From assembly GCA_002421995.1 (NCBI GenBank), contig DISP01000251.1, positions 1-9,734 of the forward strand: a stretch of DNA of 9,734 bases, in the 5' to 3' direction. The position numbers and the translations under genes were made by a program. This document shows, one piece after another, positions 7,207 to 9,734 of the stretch (position 1 is the stretch's first letter; each line of letters starts with the position of its first letter). A model generated the notes under the pieces. It saw only the letters and a list, made by a program, of their open reading frames with translations, ran no database searches and was not told where the DNA came from. The DNA comes from Bacteroidales bacterium UBA6207. GTDB lineage: Bacteria; Bacteroidota; Bacteroidia; Bacteroidales; F082.

Positions 7207-7350
7207 AGTGTCTGTCTATAAAGTCGTGTGCTTGAGCTTCAAAGTTTGAGGGCGAGGCATGCAAGGAATGAATGTCAGGAGTTTACTAAAGTAAATGACT
7301 GACATGAATGACGCGCATAACGAAGCCATCAGACTTTAAAGACAAGCACT
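7207..7350. mobile_element. MITE-like palindromic element, ~144 bp
   Basis: Ends match as inverted repeats at 16 of 19 positions: AGTGTCTGTCTATAAAGTC (7207-7225) against the complement of 7332-7350, AGTGCTTGTCTTTAAAGTC. Both ends are bordered by the same 4 bp, AAAT (7203-7206 and 7351-7354), resembling a target-site duplication. A second inverted repeat lies inside: ATGTCAG (7272-7278) with CTGACAT (7299-7305), then TTTAC/GTAAA around a TAAA loop. No coding sequence is visible, so any transposase would act in trans. It separates the hexapeptide gene stop from its terminator. It could instead be a structured intergenic repeat that spreads by another route. Confidence 0.5.
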
Positions 7351-7364
7351 AAATAGTAGAACAT

Positions 7365-7402
7365 AAAGTCTCAGGAGCATATAGCTTCAGAGACTTTTTT
7401 TT
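7365..7402 (+). terminator. Rho-independent terminator of the sucA-sucB-nadB operon
   Basis: AAAGTCTC (7365-7372) pairs with GAGACTTT (7390-7397). After one A-A mismatch, a further five-pair stem (GGAGC with GCTTC) closes an ATATA loop. Eight Ts (7395-7402) follow. It is the first terminator after the hexapeptide gene, beyond the MITE-like element. Confidence 0.88.
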
Positions 7403-7703
7403 GTGACCCAAGGCCAGGATTACTACTCAAAGTTGTTTTCCAGGGGAATATTCTTTGAATTTGCTTGTTACAATGTTGAGGTTTAAAACAAATCTATGGC
7501 TATGTCTCCGATGAAAGCGGAATCAGACAGACAATAATGGATATAACAACATTAGATTTAGAAAACGTAAAATATGCCGGCATCCTGCAGCGTAGTTGTC
7601 AATAATCTGATTGTAAAAGCGAAAAGGCAGGTATTCATACCAAAGATCGAAATTTCAGGGCAAAGAAAAGAGATTCAAAACATCTTTGTAAAAGAGATTA
7701 ATT
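7403..7703. other. Intergenic stretch upstream of abiEi, possible decayed coding remnants
   Basis: No confident gene. Short open frames occur: one ending at 7605 whose last 22 codons from ATG 7537 read MDITTLDLENVKYAGILQRS and onward, and a 55-codon frame at 7574-7741 that runs through the abiEi promoter. Neither matches a family I recognise, and the second overlaps regulatory DNA. They may be relics of a frameshifted gene or chance. Confidence 0.25.
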
Positions 7704-7734
7704 ATGTCGCAATTATTTACTATATTTGCGACAT
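7704..7734 (+). promoter_or_regulatory. abiEi promoter with overlapping 9 bp inverted repeat (candidate autoregulatory operator)
   Basis: TATATTTG (7721-7728) matches the -7 consensus TAnnTTTG. A perfect inverted repeat, ATGTCGCAA (7704-7712) and TTGCGACAT (7726-7734) with a 13 bp spacer, spans and overlaps it. Studied AbiEi antitoxins repress their own promoter by binding inverted repeats through an N-terminal winged helix. The position here fits that model. No clear -33 element is visible. Confidence 0.55.
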
Positions 7735-7752
7735 TCTATAAAAATAATCTAT

Positions 7753-8355
7753 ATGCAAAGTATTGATGATAAAATTATTGCAAAAATAAAGAAAGCGAAG
7801 AAGGGTACGCTATATTTTGCTGAAGATTTTCTAAGTTATGGCACTGCAAAGGCTGTTGCTAAAGCACTTGAAAGACTTGAAAAAAAGGATGTGATTGAGA
7901 GAATTTCAAGAGGTATTTATAGTCGTATTGATGTTGATCCGATCATTGGTCCTTTAAGGCCTTCAACAGAAGCAATTGCTGAAGCAATACGCCGAAGGGA
8001 TAAGGCACGCATAATGCTAACCGGTGCTGCATCATTGAATGCCTTGGGCTTGTCAACACAGATACCCATTAATGTGGTTTATCTTACGGATGGCGCCGCC
8101 CGCAAAATTGATCTCGGAAAGAGAAAAATACTGTTTAAGAAAGCAAGCCCGAAGAACCTGTCGGCTATCGGAGAAATAAGTGGATTGGTCATTCAGGCAT
8201 TAAAAGAAATAGGAAAAAACAAGGCAACTGAGCAGGAAATACAGCTCATCCTGAAGCACCTTGAATCGGAAGAGCCTCATCGTTTAGAACATGATATTCG
8301 ACTGGCACCGGAATGGATTCGTATCATCATGCGTAAAGCATTGAAAAGTAGATAA
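7753..8355 (+). CDS. abiEi: AbiEi-like type IV antitoxin / transcriptional autorepressor (DUF6088-like)
   Basis: 200 residues from ATG 7753. Residues 1-55 look like a winged helix: KIIAKIKKAKKGTLYFAEDF, then a recognition-helix region and LEKKDVIERISRGIYSR, the wing typical of AbiEi-like proteins. The remainder contains MLTGAASLNALGL and IPINVVYLTDG, characteristic of the DUF6088/AbiEi C-terminal domain. These proteins counter a co-encoded nucleotidyltransferase toxin without lasting direct binding and repress their own operon. A TTG at 7726 extends the frame by nine codons but lies within the -7 box and palindrome, so it cannot be the start of an mRNA from that promoter. The toxin gene begins 1 bp after the TAA stop, suggesting translational coupling. 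Family assignment is from recognised motifs, not a search. Confidence 0.8.
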   Translation: MQSIDDKIIAKIKKAKKGTLYFAEDFLSYGTAKAVAKALERLEKKDVIERISRGIYSRIDVDPIIGPLRPSTEAIAEAIRRRDKARIMLTGAASLNALGLSTQIPINVVYLTDGAARKIDLGKRKILFKKASPKNLSAIGEISGLVIQALKEIGKNKATEQEIQLILKHLESEEPHRLEHDIRLAPEWIRIIMRKALKSR

Positions 8356-8356
8356 A

Positions 8357-8638
8357 ATGAAGAAATGGCTGACAATTCCTGAGCAGACAAGGCGCAATGC
8401 ATACATCCAGATTGCAGAAAAGACTGGCATGAACGCCTTTGCAGTTGAAAAGGATTGGTGGGTTGTGCAAACCCTGAGAATCATTTTTGAAATGGATGTA
8501 GCACAGTATCTGGTCTTTAAAGGCGGCACCTCCCTGAGTAAGTCATGGAATCTGATTCAAAGGTTTTCAGAAGATGTTGATTTGGCGATTGATAGGGAAT
8601 TTTTCGGCTTCAAAGGAGTATTGTCAAAAAACCAATGA
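8357..8638 (+). CDS. AbiEii toxin, N-terminal fragment (nucleotidyltransferase core)
   Basis: 93 residues before the TGA. It holds EKDWWVVQTL (31-40), the conserved N-terminal motif, and the nucleotidyltransferase signature FKGGTSLSKSW (54-64) followed by FSEDVDLAI (70-78). K55, the GG-T-S turn (56-59) and metal-binding aspartates D73 and D75 are all present. The catalytic start is thus intact, but the helical C-terminal part needed for a stable enzyme is missing. It follows abiEi after 1 bp. Confidence 0.75.
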   Translation: MKKWLTIPEQTRRNAYIQIAEKTGMNAFAVEKDWWVVQTLRIIFEMDVAQYLVFKGGTSLSKSWNLIQRFSEDVDLAIDREFFGFKGVLSKNQ

Positions 8639-8668
8639 ACAAATCTCAGGCGAACAGCCTGCTTTTAT

Positions 8669-9379
8669 GTGACTGAAAAGTTTTTTGATGAGCTGAAGAA
8701 CAGCTTTGTTGAAAAAGAAGTTTCAGGATTGCGTTGCGTTTTAGTTCCTCCAAAAAGCAAGGATGAAGATCCCCGTATTATCGAAATTTACTATCCTCAT
8801 ATAATTGAAGTATCTGCCTATCAGCAACCAAGAGTTCAGATCGAGATTGGTTCGCGCTCATTGCGGGAGCCATTTACTGTGCGAACTTTTACATCATTGG
8901 TAGATGCTGCATATGCAGACAGAGATTTTGCACAATATCCCATAAATATTCCTTCTGTTAATCCTGAACGCACATTTCTCGAAAAGTTATTCCTATTGCA
9001 TGAAGAATTTCACAAAAAGCAAGAAAACATAAGAGTTGACCGTTTAAGCCGTCACCTGTACGATGTTTACCATCTCGCAAAAACAGAATTCGCAGACAAG
9101 GCATTGAATGATAAATCATTGTACGAATCAATAGTTGAACATCGTTTTCACTTTACGAAAGTTGGTGATGTAAATTATAACACACTCAACCCTGATACAA
9201 TAGATTTTATTCCAATCCCGGAAGTTTATGAAGCATGGAAGAAAGATTACAAAACCATGCTGGACCTGATGATTTACGAAAAATATCCACCAAGTTTTGA
9301 TGATTTAATCGCAGAGTTTAAAATCCTGAGGGATAAGATTCACTCATTGCCCTGGACATTTGAAAAATCATTTCCATAA
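8669..9379 (+). CDS. AbiEii toxin, C-terminal fragment
   Basis: 236 residues if translation restarts at GTG 8669; no Shine-Dalgarno sequence is seen, so it may not be made. It begins TEKFFDELKNSFVEK, then carries the mid-domain strands (RVQIEIGSRSLREP), NPERTFLEKLFLLHEEF (98-114) and RLSRHLYDVYHLA (125-137). These are the conserved K106 and R128/D132 regions of AbiEii/AbiGii toxins. It lacks the GGTS and DVD motifs, so it cannot be a nucleotidyltransferase alone. Its good conservation suggests that the interruption is recent. Confidence 0.65.
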   Translation: MTEKFFDELKNSFVEKEVSGLRCVLVPPKSKDEDPRIIEIYYPHIIEVSAYQQPRVQIEIGSRSLREPFTVRTFTSLVDAAYADRDFAQYPINIPSVNPERTFLEKLFLLHEEFHKKQENIRVDRLSRHLYDVYHLAKTEFADKALNDKSLYESIVEHRFHFTKVGDVNYNTLNPDTIDFIPIPEVYEAWKKDYKTMLDLMIYEKYPPSFDDLIAEFKILRDKIHSLPWTFEKSFP

Positions 9380-9527
9380 TCTGCCATAAACCAATAATTC
9401 GCAAAAAAATAAAGCTGTTTGGTTCATTGAAAAAATTGAACGAAATTTAAAACGAATAAATTGCTGCACATCTTGATGTAAAATCCCACATGATTAACCA
9501 TCTCAATTATCTATATGACAACTAAAT

Positions 9528-9568
9528 AAAAAAAAGAGCTGCTAATATCTTCATTAACAACTCTTTTT
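9528..9568 (-). terminator. Terminator downstream of tRNA-Leu
   Basis: Read on the minus strand, AAAAAGAG...ATTA/TAAT...CTCTTTTT forms a long stem around a 6 nt loop and runs into eight Ts (9535-9528). Two positions are C-A mismatches on the plus strand but G-U pairs on the minus-strand RNA, which shows the minus strand is the intended one. It may also stop plus-strand reading from the AbiE locus, but less well. Confidence 0.75.
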
Positions 9569-9580
9569 GAATTTAATCAG

Positions 9581-9665
9581 TACCCGAGGCCGGACTCGAA
9601 CCGGCACGGCCGCAATGGCCAAAGGATTTTAAGTCCTTCGTGTCTACCAATTCCACCATTCGGGC
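9581..9665 (-). tRNA. tRNA-Leu, anticodon TAA
   Basis: The reverse strand folds as an 85 nt class II tRNA. Acceptor GCCCGAA pairs with CTCGGGT, the D-stem is GTG/CAC, and the anticodon arm is AAGGA-CTTAAAA-TCCTT. The long variable arm has GGCC/GGCC pairing, the T-arm is GCCGG-TTCGAGT-CCGGC, and the discriminator is A. The anticodon TAA reads UUA. CCA is not encoded (CTG follows). Position 1-72 is G-U, and 7-66 is an A-C mismatch. Confidence 0.95.
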
Positions 9666-9681
9666 AGGAGACTTTACAAAA

Positions 9682-9702
9682 AATCCCGAATGAATCGGGA
9701 TT
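9682..9702 (-). terminator. Hairpin between tRNA-Gly and tRNA-Leu
   Basis: AATCCCGA (9682-9689) and TCGGGATT (9695-9702) form a perfect 8 bp stem with a 5 nt loop. On the minus strand the stem is followed by a short T-run, like a terminator for tRNA-Gly. This is odd because tRNA-Leu starts only 17 bp further on in the same direction. It may be a leaky terminator or a processing element. Confidence 0.5.
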
Positions 9703-9707
9703 ATGTT

Positions 9708-9734
9708 TGGAGCGGAAAACGAGACTCGAACTCG
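9708..9734 (-). tRNA. tRNA-Gly, 3' end only (probably GCC)
   Basis: The reverse strand of the last 27 bases reads CGAG-TTCGAGT-CTCG (T-arm, outermost pair cut off), then TTTCCGC as the 3' acceptor strand, discriminator T and an encoded CCA. This matches the 3' end of tRNA-Gly(GCC) as known from E. coli. The anticodon lies outside the window, so the isotype rests on the acceptor and T-arm sequence. Confidence 0.75.

Larger units (their letters stand above)
8357..9379 (+). pseudogene. abiEii: AbiEii/AbiGii-type nucleotidyltransferase toxin interrupted by an in-frame TGA
   Basis: Read through, this is one continuous frame of 339 sense codons plus an internal TGA at 8636-8638, about normal length for the family. 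The two halves (8357-8638 and 8669-9379) are in the same phase, and the 10 codons between the TGA and the GTG at 8669 also read as family-like sequence (TNLRRTACFY). A single nonsense change therefore explains the break better than a lost segment. Intact relatives transfer nucleotides to RNA substrates such as tRNA and stop growth. TAA ends every other gene whose stop is visible, so TGA is not otherwise used here. Loss of the toxin while the antitoxin stays intact is the expected order of decay. A sequencing error or recoding cannot be excluded. Confidence 0.75.

Noticed and set aside
7726..7752. TTG start extending AbiEi by nine residues
   Set aside because: It lies inside the -7 box and palindrome, upstream of the likely transcription start; ATG 7753 is preferred.
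8636..8638. TGA read as an amino acid through an alternative genetic code or selenocysteine
   Set aside because: No other gene in the window needs TGA as sense, TGG serves for Trp throughout, the position is not a known catalytic site, and no selenocysteine hairpin is apparent.
8630..8670. Frameshift or deletion as cause of the toxin split
   Set aside because: The flanking frames are in the same phase and the intervening codons align in length with family members as I recall them, so a single stop codon is simpler. Two compensating indels cannot be fully excluded.
9380..9527. Short stretch after the toxin gene
   Set aside because: AT-rich, with no open frame, strong hairpin or promoter pair that I can support; GTTCA/TGAAC near 9421-9441 is too short to call.
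1..9734. CRISPR array, rRNA, integrase, phage genes or attachment site at tRNA-Leu
   Set aside because: No regularly spaced repeats or such genes were seen. The AbiE region near tRNA-Leu shows no direct repeat of the tRNA 3' end within the window.

Overview
The window reads as chromosomal DNA from an anaerobic or facultative member of the Bacteroidota, probably Bacteroidales-like. Several upstream regions carry the Bacteroidota -7 promoter signature TAnnTTTG. Genes start without clear Shine-Dalgarno sequences. The E1/E2 2-oxoglutarate dehydrogenase, NadB and KorA proteins look like Bacteroidota versions. All intact genes whose stop is visible end in TAA. This placement is inferred from sequence features alone.

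Layout. 1-224 (minus) is the 5' end of korA, the ferredoxin-linked 2-oxoglutarate oxidoreductase subunit. 225-574 is a divergent regulatory region with two promoters and several palindromes. 575-742 (plus) is a 55-residue 2[4Fe-4S] ferredoxin followed by a strong terminator. 880-7176 (plus) is a compact operon of sucA (E1), sucB (E2), nadB (L-aspartate oxidase) and a gamma-carbonic-anhydrase-like hexapeptide protein, with gaps of 11, 1 and 21 bp. Its 3' region holds a ~144 bp MITE-like palindromic element and then a strong terminator (7365-7402). 7753-9379 (plus) is an AbiE-type toxin-antitoxin pair. The antitoxin is intact. The toxin reading frame is interrupted by one in-frame TGA. At the right edge, on the minus strand, are the 3' end of a tRNA-Gly, a hairpin, tRNA-Leu(TAA) and a terminator.

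How the genes work together. The left half places two ways of oxidising 2-oxoglutarate to succinyl-CoA side by side. One is ferredoxin-reducing (KorA plus a probable ferredoxin partner). The other is the NAD-linked dehydrogenase complex (SucA/SucB; its E3 subunit is not in the window). NadB starts the NAD pathway and follows sucB almost without a gap. The hexapeptide protein may handle CO2/bicarbonate, but this is only inferred.

I see no clearly new multi-gene system. The observations most worth a second look are: the split AbiEii toxin and the palindrome over the antitoxin promoter; the MITE-like insertion; a Cys-containing C-terminal tail on SucA; a SucB subunit-binding domain lacking its usual glycine loop; and paired palindromes in the korA/ferredoxin intergenic region.
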